Below, in pieces: positions 14,393-26,309 of a stretch of DNA of 64,000 bases. Origin of the DNA: Epiperipatus broadwayi. Its lineage: Eukaryota > Onychophora > Udeonychophora > Euonychophora > Peripatidae. The number at the start of each line of letters is the position of its first letter. Positions within the stretch are counted from its first letter, which is position 1. Under the pieces are notes generated by a model. That model was not told the origin of the DNA. It did not search any database and saw nothing but the letters and a program-made list of their open reading frames with translations. A program made the translations under genes and the position numbers. The DNA lies in assembly GCA_028023455.1 (NCBI GenBank), contig JAQFVV010006626.1, forward strand, positions 252,001 to 316,000, given 5' to 3'.

Positions 14393-15026
14393 TAAAATGC
14401 CATCTTCACAAACTTTCAGATAAACGAGAATCACATACAAAACGTAGTAAATAACTTTCCAATACAAATAAGAAATTATAAATATAAGAAATAGCTATCA
14501 ATATTAATTTTACATGAAGAAAGTATATATTTACATTAATCATATGTGATAATAAAACAATAAAAATATTATTATATATGATACAATAACTAAAATTTCA
14601 AATATTTTTAAATATATAAAATTATATGTGAGCAACTTTGAATAGTCAGCAAAAAAAAAAGGATTTTAAATTGTCACTGGCTATCTTCCAAGTTATAGTT
14701 GTTATAATAATAATAATGGTGATGATGATGATGGTGATAATGATCATTCAATTTATTTAAATGAATGTATTATACAGACATAGATAAAGAGCCTAATTAC
14801 AGAATATTTAATAATAATAAAAAAGTGAAACAAAAATATTAAGAATATGAAAATACATTAATTGGTAACAACTTAAGCTATTCACAATTTCAACCTGTAG
14901 TCAAAGCAACAGTCTTTATTGTTAAAGAAGGGTTAATTGGTATCATTTACAATTATAAACCTATTAAAGCCTTGAGTTTTTGGCTAATTTATTGTCTTAC
15001 ATTAATTGATTTATATATATATATAT
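14393..15026. other. Intergenic sequence, no gene seen
   Basis: There is a short imperfect AATAATAATGGTGATGATG microsatellite near 14705-14745 and (TA)n at about 15011-15024. Nothing else is visible. Confidence 0.5.
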
Positions 15027-15934
15027 TGTACCGGTCAAAAAGAAGCCAACACATCAACAAACCCAAACTCAAAGTGGGATTCAAACTCAGGCGAACCAAA
15101 CTGAATTCAAACCCGACTCACGAGCTCAGATCAAATCAATGGATGACATATATCGACGGTACATGACTATGCGCCAAGGAACTAGCTCAACGGATGATGA
15201 TGATTAATGAGACTCCTGATCTAACTCTAATAAGGTATAATAAAATAACTAACAATCTTTATAAGTCAACTCATATATATATGTTCGGGTTGCCAATATA
15301 GCCAGTGAGCATTAATATTAAAATAATTTGAATAAGAAAGAAAGTTTAAAAAAAAACCCAAATGTGTTAATAAAATGTTTAATAATAATTATAATTTTGT
15401 TCAACTTTTAGATTGTGATTATATAGATTACCTCTAGTCTTTAAACAGAATTTATATTTACAACAAGAATGGCAGTCCTTATTATATGCCAATACTATTA
15501 CGCAATATTATATGATAAATATATGTCTATGCCCCCGACAAGAAAATAAAGGTAGATAAAGGTATTTGGCTATGACTGAAATTATTATTCTGATTCTAAA
15601 GGAAAGAATGTGAGATTTATTTTCACATTTGCAAATCAATTCATAAAGAGCAAGATACGTATTTAGGGCATAACTTTAATATTTAATAGAAAACTTATTT
15701 AATTATAAATAAACATGAATTTGTTCGACTTTAATAAAATCAATTCATCACGATTTACGAGCATGAGAGCGGGCTTTACTGGAACTGAGAAATAAACGGT
15801 ACTGACGACTTATGAGCTATAAGAATAAATGTGAAAAATAATGGCTTGTCTATGATTTGAGAAAATAGCAGGGCTGCTTGTATTTGACAAGTCTTCAATG
15901 CCCTATATGAAGGATCCATAGAACACAGGGAAAA

Positions 15935-15965
15935 CCAGGTCGGGTCGTAGCCTCACCCGACCTGG
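15935..15965. other. 11-bp perfect stem-loop inside repeat copy A
   Basis: CCAGGTCGGGT and ACCCGACCTGG are exact complements with a 9-nt loop. The segment is G+C-rich in an A+T-rich region and is not preserved at the matching place of copy B. Confidence 0.7.
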
Positions 15966-17265
15966 TGTTCCAAATATAAAACGAGCAAGTGGAGGAAGTG
16001 CTTTCTTCCTAGATAATTAAACTAATAGAAATATCACTGAGGACAAGCCTATGAAACAGGAGATGGCTCGCGTCAGCAACGTTCGGAAAATGATGACTTG
16101 GTAATCATCGTATTTAAATAATAAAACCCAATTTATATAAAGAGTGCTCTACGTGATGACCTGATCAAGTTAAATTAAAGTCAAACGTGCTTTAATCAAA
16201 AAGTATTTAATGCAATTAGAAATTATATTAATTATGCCCTAAATCCCATGCCCTTCCTGAATATTAATAGAAAGTATAACATTTGATTTAGAATATATAT
16301 TCATTTAATTCCTTTATCAACCTCTTTGCAAACAATAAATTAATGTGAATAAATAACTATTATAAATTCAGTAAAGTGGCCGGGAGCATAGGTTAAAAAT
16401 TGAGCTAATAATTTGTTGTTATTAGCCATTAATAAAATAGCAAAAATTGTACAAATCACTCAACTCGATAATTAATAGAACTGTATCAAAATAGTTCTAG
16501 TGGGTAAGAATTACTGTAAAAATAAATATATTATTTAACAAGGCAAATGCAACGAAGGAAATTATTATCGAGTTGAAGTTATTATTGGCATATAATAAAA
16601 AATAAACAATATTAATAAATCACACAATATATATATCATATAATAAATGAACCGCCATCGTAAGAAAAGAGAAAGTTAACAAATATTAAATTTAAAGACT
16701 AGAGATTAAGATAGAGAATTACTACATAATTTAAAATAACATTAACAAAAAGACAATTTTACAGTAGATAGCTTAAAGATGTTTTAACTTAAAGTTCAGA
16801 ACTGGCCAGGTTCAAACGGAAAGATATTACCATTTCTTCATGGTTGACTTCTGCGTTTCCACAGGGCAGAGTCCAGTTGGATGAAACATATGCGCGCATT
16901 TTGAAAATTATGTGAATAGCATTTTGATAGATTTCTCTAAGGTTTCGGCAGCTTACGATTGGTATATGAATTTTTATATTGCAGCCACATTGAAGATTTT
17001 CAGGGGCTTAAGGAACCGTAGTCAGACTCTTGAAGTTAAGCCCCCCCACCATGGTAGAAACACTATTTTACTTCATAATTTAACTGGGCGACTTCTCTAA
17101 TGAAATATATATAGCTTCTCTTAATGATGAATAATAGCTGCTTGGAAACTTTTCCTGGGCTCTTTATACTGTATCTGATGCCTTTAGGCTAAATCCATCT
17201 TACAAAAAATTTACTAGTTGTTTTTAGATACATTCCTTTGATAAGGCTTTCAAACTCATTAACTT

Positions 17266-17295
17266 GAATTCATTTTCTAATTAGAAAATGAATTT
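17266..17295. repeat. Conserved 30-bp palindrome in 2.7-kb repeat, copy A
   Basis: AATTCATTTTCTAA and TTAGAAAATGAATT meet with no spacer. The same palindrome, perfect over 30 bp, is in copy B at 44197-44226. Confidence 0.85.
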
Positions 17296-18049
17296 TTAAT
17301 ATCAGAAAATGATTTTAATTAGGACCGTCCTAACATTTTAAAGACTTATCTATTTCTAATTAATAAAAACTTTAACCATTGTTTTGGAAAGAGAAAATCT
17401 GAAAGCTTATCGAAAGAATGTAGCTATTAATCACTAAAAATTTAACATATTATTTAAAAGTAAAATAAACATTCCCGACGCAATGAAACTTTCGAACAAT
17501 TATATATATTTAAACATTTATAAATATATATACGCACAATCCACGCAGTTATAATATATATAAATTCATGAATAATTCTAACATGAATTTATTAATAGAA
17601 ATGATTAGTTTAAATCTCAAATGAATTAATTTTAACACACATTTATAATAGTTTTTCTTTAAGGAAACTAGCGTGGACTGAACGCATAAAGCCCCATTGC
17701 ATCGGAAATTCAAAGTTAGTACAAGGGTTTGAAGTTGGCTACATGTGAAAGATCATGAAGCTAGGATCGAACTTAGATCCGACTGCTTCAATATATATAT
17801 ATATATATAACTTTTTATTTCATATATAGTTAAATGATGAATATCAATATAATAATAAAAAGCATTAAATAATCTCTAAAGTTTAAATAATGCAAAATCT
17901 TTTAAACAACTTGTTCTAAAATTTTGCAATGTGAAAGTATTTCCATGTTTCAAATGCACATCAGCAACCCTGTAAAAATTGTACTGTTGCAGCTTACTAT
18001 AATAATTTATCTTTCAATTTTCTTTACAAAAAACATAATACCATTAAGA

Positions 18050-19300
18050 TTTCTTAATAATTAAAAAATCAAGAAGAGTCATATTTTGTGCCAAACTACG
18101 CACTATACAAATTTATAAATTTTATGTGTACAGCATCCAATATTATATTTTGGGAGTGTTTGATAGAATTTCAAATGGTACTGCTTTAGTTTAGAATTGG
18201 TAAAACTAAAGACATAAAAAGATGATCATAAGTTGCTCGATTAAGGAATCCTACTCCTCTAAATATGAACTCACAACCATAAAGGTGTACAACAAAAATA
18301 TTGTACATGAATTAAGAATAATAATTAACAATATAAAACAATATCTAAATCATTACATTTGTTTGCTCTCAAAATATTATTTTCTTTTAATATATAATTA
18401 AGTAATATAGGTTAAAGTAATTTCTGTTTTATTCTCACTTATGTTTATGTAATTATTTGTGCATTATAATTCAAATCTATCGACAAAATTTTCTAGATAG
18501 TTGCAATCATCAGATCTTTTAATATATTTATGAATCTTAAAATTATCATCAAAGCAAGAATTACATCAATCAGATATAATATAATCTAAGTCAAAAGTAT
18601 ATAAATTAAACAGAAGTCCCAAAACAGATATCCGAAGAACACCAGAGTCATTAAAATAATAATTTCTTCACAATCTAAAAACTTAAAATGTTGTTACACA
18701 AATAAAAATATGCAAAGATAAAAACAAGATATACTTAATCCCACATAATCTAATTTACTAATAAGTATAGAATGGAAAATCTTATCAAATGCCATATGTA
18801 AATAAAAAATTAGTATCAACTTGATTTTGACTATCCATATCATGTGACACAACATCAGTAAAATGTTTGTAGTAATAAATCTGTTTTTCATAAATCCATG
18901 CTAAAATTCTGGAATAAATATTTTCATGCAAGTATTAAAATATATAAACAATTCAAATAATTTAACTAAAACGGATAATATTAAAACTAGTCTATAATTT
19001 TCAAATAATTGTATCAATATTCTTATTTATAGAAACTACTTTAGCAACATCCCATCTATTAGAAAAAAGCGATTTTTGGATAAAAAGATCAAAAATAAAA
19101 ATCTATGCAACTTTTATAAATAGTTGCAGGTAATCCACCAAAAACAGCTGAATATTTATTTTTTACATTATAAAAAATTCGTTAAAAATTAAATTTTACA
19201 CAAGATGGGAAATTATAAATGCCAGTATAGCTAGATAAATTACATGAATGAGTAGATGACATATTACTACAAGAAGAAAAAAATCTGCAAATCAATTAGA
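18050..19300 (-). pseudogene. Decayed Jockey/CR1-like LINE reverse transcriptase
   Basis: No long open frame survives, but the minus strand reads in shifting frames through an RT in the right order. Near 19060-18940 there are remnants of the WKVAKVVP...K and YRP segment. Around 18900-18860 is HGFMKNRFITTNIL. At 18830-18730 is motif A (AFDKIFHSILISKLDYVGL). At 18660-18580 is a motif B remnant (SGVLRISVLGLLFNLYTF). At about 18560-18440 is a motif C remnant (CFDDNFKIHKYI) followed by CNYLENFVDRFEL. At about 18220-18120 is LVLPILN then SSTIWNS, as in the C-terminal part. Conservation of this order is what supports the call. The copy has been dead for a long time. Confidence 0.8.
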
Positions 19301-21950
19301 TATTAACAGACAGTGGATTGCCACATTACCATTCATTATGAATGAGAATTTATAGTTTGATTTTTTTATATAAATTCCAAAAACTTTTAGAATTCATATG
19401 CATATTGCTCTCAACCATAAGTAAGTAATTGTAAAAATTCACTCTTTGTCTGGTCTTAGCAATAGGTCTAAGATTCAAAAAACATAATTCAATAAATAAT
19501 TTATTTTAAACAATTTATGGTATTTATTTGCTTTATAAGTTTATTAGAAAACCTTTCAGAAATTTTTTTTTTTTTTTCACTTTCAAGAAATAAATTTAAA
19601 TATCATTAAATTAATTATTTTATCACATCTCATAGCTGCAATATTTGGACCCATACTATTATATATTCTAAATTTAAACCAAATTGTCTCTTTTTAAAAA
19701 AAATTAACTGTTGATGAAAATAAATGTTTTTCATTCAAAGCAACAAGAATTATAAATTCAAAAGGGGGGGTGAAGCCTATCAGACTTCACAAGTAGAGTA
19801 CTCTCACAAACTATAATAGTTCTAAAAGTAGATAATAGAATATCAATAACTTTATTTAAATTATTACCGTAGCAGGTGTTGGTGTATCAGATTCATATAA
19901 TTCATAAAGCCACTTAATTTCAAAAACTTATCTGTATTGAAAAAATATTAGAAATCAAAGGACAATTACCAACTAATGGAATATCATTACAATAATTCAA
20001 CAATAATGATTCAATACTATTTAAGAATTTATCAATATGATCAATAGATATTTCATGTGATATACATATTTTCTGCAAGAAAGTTAAGGATTATTTTTTT
20101 GTAAAATTTTAATCCATGTATCTTTGTAACTTTACTTCAAACAACTCAACCTTTTAAATAAAGATTTTTATTTAATGTAATTAAAACTGCACCACCTCTT
20201 AGTAAATTAGGTGATGATCTACCATTATGAATTATCATGTATCTGTCAACAAATAGAAATTCATATTGATATCCATGTTTCAGTTGGATAAATTATGTTG
20301 TAATTCTTTGTCAATAAATTGTCTTTAAATTCAGTCATCTGTGAATGAAGGTCTCTGACATTTTGATAAAAAAAAAATTATTACAAAAACAATTCATTTA
20401 AAAGTTACAATCAACAATGCAAATACAGTCATTATTACATCTGATTGGGTGTCATATAAGCATTCTAAAAGGGCATGTGAGAGGTTTTCAGCCTTTCACT
20501 TTAATTACGAATTGCTTGAGCTTAATAAATAATATTTACATATGTTACTGTCAATTCTGAAGATCTGAAAAATTATTTCTTAGTAAATCAAAAGATTTCA
20601 TGTTGTTTAGTTATAAATAATACACAGTGAGTTAAATGTAAAGATGTTTAAAGCTTCGTGCTCTTAAGTCAAAATGCTTCAGACTGGCTTATATATATAG
20701 AAATTTAAGTAAAGAGAAGAGTGGAACCACTTTTTTTTTTATAAAATCTCTGTCTTGTGTTGCAACTTAAGAGCTCCCTATACAGTCATCATCACATCTG
20801 ATTGGCTGTCATATAAGCATTCTAAAAGCACATGCAATAGGTTTTCAGCCTTATGTTGCATTTTTCAGTAATAACATTTAAATTATTTGATTTGATCAAA
20901 CCAATGTCAAAATTTTCACACATTTTAATATTATTATTTCTCACCAAATTAAAGGCATCAACTAACATTGCCACACTATCATTACAGCTCAATTGACTTT
21001 CTTCGTAAAATTTTCAACATCAATACTTTTACATAAAAAAGTTACTGTATTAGTTTCAACAAATACAGATTTCTCAATTTTAAGAAGATTATCATCACCA
21101 TAAAATAAAAAAATTAATATATGTTCAGGCCAATGTTCAGGTATATTAACATCAGTAGAGGATCGATCAGGCACTGAAACATAAAAAGATAAATATGTCA
21201 TTCCTTTATATTTCAATTTGTAACAGATTAATGATGTATCCAATTTTTCCTTTAAAGATTAATTAACTAGTCTTCAGCCAAATCGTTTTATGCTTTAAAA
21301 GCATGATTGGATAATGTTTCAATATAAGACACAGTAATAAATACACTATTTTCCTCAGATAATTGTTCCACATATGATGTAATAATCTCTGTGATGCATT
21401 AGAAAATCTTACTTCAGCAAAAATATTTTCAGTAATTTTATTAACATTATTTTCATTTTCCAAAAAAGTATTTATGGTTATATAAAACATTTGAAAAAAA
21501 AATATGGCTTTATATTTTTTCCATTAACTCTATGAAATTTTCCTTGTTGATTTTCATTAGTAATTAAAAGATTAATTACATTTTGGACAAGGAATTATGT
21601 GTTAACATAATTTTCTTACTCTTTAGAAAAGCAAGTCTTTATCAGTAGTTAAATCTAATTCACAAATTAAATTCTCTCTCAAGAGTGAATTATTAACATT
21701 ATTAATAGAACTGCATAAAATTTTAAAATAAGAATTTTCTCTTTTTAATAAATTAATATTTCTTCTAAATTTGAAAGTTTACTTATAACAAAAAAAAGAA
21801 AAAGAAAATTAGAACATTTAATTGAACAATTATATTCTTCAGTTCCACTTAAACAATTAAATGCCATTTATTTTGTTAGACAAACAAAAATAACATTTGA
21901 AATGTATCTTCTTCATATAGTAGTAGTAAATCCTTATCAAAGATTTTAGC
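19301..21950 (-). pseudogene. Probable upstream (ORF1/endonuclease) remains of the same LINE
   Basis: Lying 5' of the decayed RT on the same strand, this stretch keeps short coding-like frames. At 21243-20989, LKYKGMTYLSFYVSVPDRSS looks like the endonuclease strand that reads YRPPDRSS in live elements. It continues into a Lys/Asn-rich segment. At about 21900-21260 are further minus-strand pieces (for example EYNCSIKCSNF and ENNVNKITENIFAE). None is an intact domain. Assignment rests on position, strand and the PDRSS motif; the order of ORF1 and endonuclease is not resolved. Confidence 0.45.
20440..20850. repeat. Short direct repeat pair
   Basis: CACATCTGATTGGCTGTCAT, ATAAGCATTCTAAAAG and GGTTTTCAGCCTT at 20783-20850 repeat, with few changes, at 20440-20500. 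Both lie within the decayed LINE region, so they may be later insertions. Confidence 0.65.
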
Positions 21951-22244
21951 ACATTATAAAGAAAATGGTATTTAAATATTTCCCATCTGACTGCTTTTTG
22001 CCAGCCATTTTCTTTAAGTTATAGAAATTCTTATACAGTTTGATGGGCCTACAACTGGCAATAAAAGAAAAAAAAATATTTGTTTATTTTTGTTTTTATT
22101 TTGTTTCAATCATCATATTTATATATAACTCTTAACCTAACCTATTTTCTAACTCTAACCCATTTGTAAAAAAAATTCGTTTTTAAAATAACAATAATAA
22201 GAAAGTGTAAATATTGTAATTAAAACAAAACAAAAAAAAAGTAA

Positions 22245-22745
22245 AAATTAATTAAACCCCATCTGCTCCATCTGTGAAAGAGTGGATGGGACCTTTGAAC
22301 ATCTTCTCAGCAACTTCCAATGTCTTTGGAAATCTAAACAATTGATTTACAATAAGACAAAAATGAACTATTACACCATTTCTATAAAGCAAAGCATCAA
22401 GACCAAACAATTTGCAATCATAAGATTATCCATGTTTATAATATGGCACTATAGTTAACCAGATGCCATAAGGTTTTAACCCCCCACAACAAAATGAAGA
22501 GACCCTTTTCACCAACAAACTAACTGAACTTAGGAAAATGGATAAAATCCTCACTCCAATAAACAGATACAAGGGTACATGGAACATTATCAATAATTAA
22601 AATATAAAACACATATTAATGATAACATACCAATTTCAAAATCTTAGAAAAACCAAGACACAATTAATATGAAAAACAAAGAACTTTTAACCCAGAATCA
22701 CCAACACACTATTGTCTGATAGCATATTAAAGCCTTAAATAAATA
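22245..22745 (+). pseudogene. LINE 3' end fragment with zinc knuckle
   Basis: The plus strand reads NPICSICERVDGTFEHLL followed by C (C-x2-C-x8-H spacing) and then ...FAIIRLSMFIIWHYS before a stop at about 22455. This matches the zinc-knuckle plus 'MF..ALW' layout of the LINE ends at 11983-13100 and 48728-49230. Stops and no upstream RT show a 5'-truncated, dead copy. The 3' end is A-rich (TTAAATAAATAATTTGAAAA near 22745). Confidence 0.65.
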
Positions 22746-23417
22746 ATTTGAAAAAAAAATGCACTGCTGGTTATAGGCCATGTAATTGTATAATTATTTT
22801 TATAACTTAAAACAAAATAGCTGACAAGAAGCAGTCAGATAGAAAACACATAATTACCCATGAAACTTAGACACCCATGGTTCAAAACATAAGTAGATTT
22901 TGTTCAGCTGTTACTTAACTGCAACAATAATTAAAGAAATACAAATCTTGTTCTTTTACTTTTGAAAAGGCAGCTTAAATACAAAATTTGCAAGTAAATA
23001 TTTTCCATCATTACAATAAATTAGTTATAGACCTTTTTAATTTCATAACACAATCCAAATGATATTTTAAATTATAATAATCTTCACATATGATTGTAGG
23101 AAATATTTTTTCATAATGCTTGGAAACTTTTTTAAACAAGTTTACTGAGAGGTATCCCATACAACATTTTATTAAAAATTATAAAAATTCTGCTTTATAA
23201 GATTAGATAACTCTTCAAAAATTAAATGAATAAAATTATACATAACTTACTATTAATTTAAATATATACTAATTAAATTAAAATTTTAATATTTTTTAAT
23301 ATTATAAGTCAAATTATAATATTAATATCATTTACAATCTTTATTACTTTTACAATGCTTCATATAATCACAACCCATCACTGACAGTTTCATTTTTCTC
23401 AGCAATCTTTTTTTTCT
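22746..23417. other. A+T-rich intergenic sequence, no gene seen
   Basis: No frames, repeats or tRNA boxes of note were found. Confidence 0.5.
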
Positions 23418-23510
23418 CATGTGTCATAGCATCAACCAGGAAGCGAACCCGCTAACCTGGGGCAACTGCTTGTAAAGCAGCTGTCGCTAACCTCTCGACC
23501 ACCAATGCAA
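23418..23510 (-). mobile_element. tRNA-derived SINE, copy 2
   Basis: The minus strand has GGTGGTCGAGAGGTTAGCG (A box), CTGCTTTACAAGCAG (hairpin with TAC in the anticodon position), GCGGGTTCGCTTCC (B box) and GATGCTATGACACATG, then an A-rich tail. The 5' GCATTGG and 3' TTGATGC pair over seven positions if G-U pairs are allowed. Best preserved of the four copies. The flanking A-rich tail argues for a SINE rather than a working tRNA gene. Confidence 0.85.
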
Positions 23511-25059
23511 TCTTTTTCAGAACTATAATTATATGAAACATTGTAAAAGTAATAAAGCACATAAATGATATTAATATTATATAGATTTGACAATGTAATA
23601 AGAAAGATAAAGTTATAATAAGTCAAATTAGAAGACACTATTTAATGATGATTTTTTTTTCCAATTAATCATATTTAAGCTTTAAAAGTAATAAAAGTAA
23701 AAAAAAACACAGACTAATTAACATAAAAATATAATTGTCTGCTGAATTCTTTACGTAAAATTTAAATAGATTACAATTTTTACTTAATTTAAAATAATTA
23801 ATGAAAGTAAAATTAATTATTATTTAATTATAATATAAAATGGCCAGATTTTTTTTACAAAAATTTAAACATGTATCATGCCTTATTAATAATGTGAGTT
23901 AATAAATTAAATTCACAGTTTTTTAATCAAGTCAGTGATTACTATAATAGACACCCCCAATTAGTAAAAAAGGTATTAATTGCTTTTCAGAATAAAATAT
24001 TAACAAGTATTCAAAAATATAATGTTTAATTGTAAACTAGTATGTTTTTAAATTCATATACAGACATAAACTTTTTATGATCCCATATACTTTTATACTC
24101 ATTTATAATTTAATATGTTTATTTATTTCATTAATAAATTATTCTAATTGATAAAAGTCTCTTGATTTCCTAGATGGAATATGACTTACAATCTTTCTAA
24201 TCAAATTGTGAAAGTCTGTGATTTATCTATCATAAAAATTATATATTTGTTCTTTCTTTCTTTTTCGATATTACAAATACATAGTCTTTTTCAAATGAAA
24301 GCACATTATTTATGTATAAAGCTTTTTTTAAAAAAATATGCTTTTGTTCCATTTTTAAGACTACGTAGTTTAAAGTAATTAAATAAAGTAAATGATTTTA
24401 ATGTATATTAGGAGCAAATCAATCTCCTCACAAGTGCTATTTGGAAAGTGATTTGCTCCGAAGATATTACAATAAATACTGAGCGGTATTTAACATTTTT
24501 AAAAACTATTTTTTTATTATTTAGATAATATCAGAAACTTTATATGAGATTTTAATACTTGTTTTTTTTTCTTTCATAATAAGTAACTATTTCAATTACA
24601 TGCTCCAATTATGAAAACCTAGCTGTTGAATCGGACTGTTCACTGACTTCAATTTAAGCTAAGTTTAATATCTTTTTATGCGATTAATCATCTGAAATCA
24701 TCGATTTAAATACTTAATTGTGGTATGAAAGTGAGGAGTAAATTGTGATCAAAAGAGATAGTTTTTTTTTAATTTGGAAAGATCAAAATTATTAAAAAAA
24801 AGTTTCGATCGCCATTTTAAAAATATAGCAGTATTTTTTTTTTAAAAAAAATCTTTTTGTTGAATGTGTGTTAATATAAGGATTTCTATAACTAAGTTGT
24901 ACGTAAGATTAGTTGGCTTAAATTTGCCAACATAGTTTTTTTTTTTTTTATTTTAATTTAAGAACAGTTAGTTAGTTTGAGATAAAAGGTAACGTTTAGA
25001 AGCCTAAGTTACACGTGGTTATTGAGTAAAAAAATTTCATAATTTTTGTGCAAAATGGT
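23511..25059. other. A+T-rich intergenic sequence, one small hairpin
   Basis: GGAGCAAATCA (24411-24421) and TGATTTGCTCC (about 24449-24459) form an 11-bp perfect stem. No gene-like frame is present. The last few hundred bases may be the 5' UTR of the following LINE. Confidence 0.5.
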
Positions 25060-25122
25060 TTGAAGAGTAGGAGAGAAAGTATAAAGTTAAATATAGAATA
25101 GGCGGCTTGGAAAATAAGTAAT

Positions 25123-26114
25123 ATGGATTGCATTTGTATTTTACAATGCATATATAATCGTCAGAAAGGAATAATTAGACATGCTGTTGTAGAATGTAAT
25201 ATATGTGATAAGGTTTTCCACTTGAAATGCTTAAATAAGACTAGGAAGGATGTAGCAGATTTATGGTTATGTAGACAGTGTGGGAATGTGATAAAAGAGG
25301 TGAAAAAGTGGTTTCAAAGTGTAGATAGCATAAAGAGAAAGTCAGGAGGAATGAGCAAAACATAAGTTGAGGAAAGCAGGATAGAGTGTGTTTGTAGTGG
25401 AGTGACAAGAGATATGGATGGAAAAATAGGTAGTGCATTGGAGATGGTTGGCCAAAGAATAATTAAGATAGAGGAGGAGGTAAAGGATGTAGAAGAAAAA
25501 TTAAAATCATTAGAGATGAAGTGTGAGCAGATAAAGGGATTACTGAGTAGGAATGATAAGGAAGAAGTAGATGAACTCCAGAAGGTGGTAGAGAACGTTG
25601 TGAATGAAGCAGAGAAAGTAGACTATGAGACAGTATTGATAGGGGATTCATTAATAAGAGAATGTGGAGATATAATTGCAAGGAAAATAGAAACAGGTAT
25701 GTAAAAGTATGTTTGCTGGGAGTTAAAATTAGGGATGTTACAGATAAAGTAAAAAAGCAAGGGAATAGAGATGTATATGTTATGGTAGGGTCTAATAATA
25801 TATCAGAGTCATCAGAAAGAGTAATGGATGAGTACACAGAACTGATTAGGAATTTGACAATGGTTAAAGGAAGAGTTGGAATAGTTGTATTATTACCAAG
25901 ATTTGATAAAAGGTATATGTTAGATAGTGTGTGTTCTATAAAAGAGAGATTGAAAGAATTGTGTGAGAGAAATGATATTATGTTTGTGGATGTGTGGGAT
26001 TTTTTTATTGGGAAGAGGGACTTATTTGGTAAAGATGGGTTGCACTTAAAGAAACAAGGTAGTAAAGTTTTAGGGAGTCTAATTTATAAAGAATATAGTT
26101 TGGGAAACTTGTAA
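25123..26114 (+). pseudogene. LINE ORF1: PHD finger, coiled coil and SGNH hydrolase
   Basis: The N-terminal frame (25123-25365, 80 residues) has PHD-type zinc ligands: CNICDKVFHLKC (C-x2-C...H-x2-C) and then WLCRQC (W, C-x2-C). An in-frame stop at 25363 separates it from a Glu/Lys-rich coiled coil (25402-25620, same frame). The SGNH/GDSL hydrolase starts at VLIGDSLIREC (block I, nucleophile Ser), crosses one frameshift near 25665-25700, and continues with VMVGSNNIS (block III, G-x-N) and FGKDGLHLKKQG (block V, Asp and His). All four signature residues are kept. In CR1-type LINEs the ORF1 protein is thought to bind element RNA in the cytoplasm; the role of the esterase is not settled. One stop and one frameshift break this copy. 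Confidence 0.85.
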
Positions 26115-26309
26115 AGGGGCTGGGATTTTAAATTGTAGTATTATTGAAAAGAAGAAGAATGGATGGGATGTAATGATTAACAAAGGGGAGTTGATTTAGA
26201 TATAAATGTAGATGTGGAGAGGGAATGGGTCTGTAAAATAAATAGTAAGCAAGTTATTTATAAGCATAATGGAGAAGAAAGAATAAACAAAATTATAAAA
26301 GAGTAGTTA

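Larger units (their letters stand above)
15027..17790 (-). repeat. 2.7-kb non-coding interspersed repeat, copy A
   Basis: This block is the inverted counterpart of 43714-46387: matches run from TGTACCGGTC at one end to CGGATCTAAGTTCGATCC at the other (minus strand). Strongly matching internal parts include AAAGCCCGCTTTGATGCTCG-like sequence (about 15760-15785 on the minus strand) and a 30-bp palindrome. Both ends lie against (TA)n. On the minus strand each end carries a B-box-like motif, AAGTTCGATCC (17764-17774) and GAGTTTGAATCCC (15076-15088). No protein motifs were found; the small frames inside (for example 16912-17100) are not conserved in copy B. The family is unrecognised and orientation was set by the B-boxes only. 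Confidence 0.8.

Noticed and set aside
16912-17100. Small coding gene inside the 2.7-kb repeat
   Set aside because: The frame is not kept in the second copy of the repeat and has no motif.
22130-22165. TAACCTAACC-like sequence resembling a telomeric repeat
   Set aside because: Only two or three imperfect units with no array; chance in A/T-rich DNA.
23418-23510. Functional tRNA gene
   Set aside because: Mismatch in the T stem, a shared non-tRNA tail with poly(A), and sister copies elsewhere point to a SINE.
25463-25837. Minus-strand Ser/Leu-rich frame of 124 residues, and similar frames opposite the LINEs at 28193-28528 and 62251-62457
   Set aside because: Antisense shadows of purine-rich retroelement coding strands.
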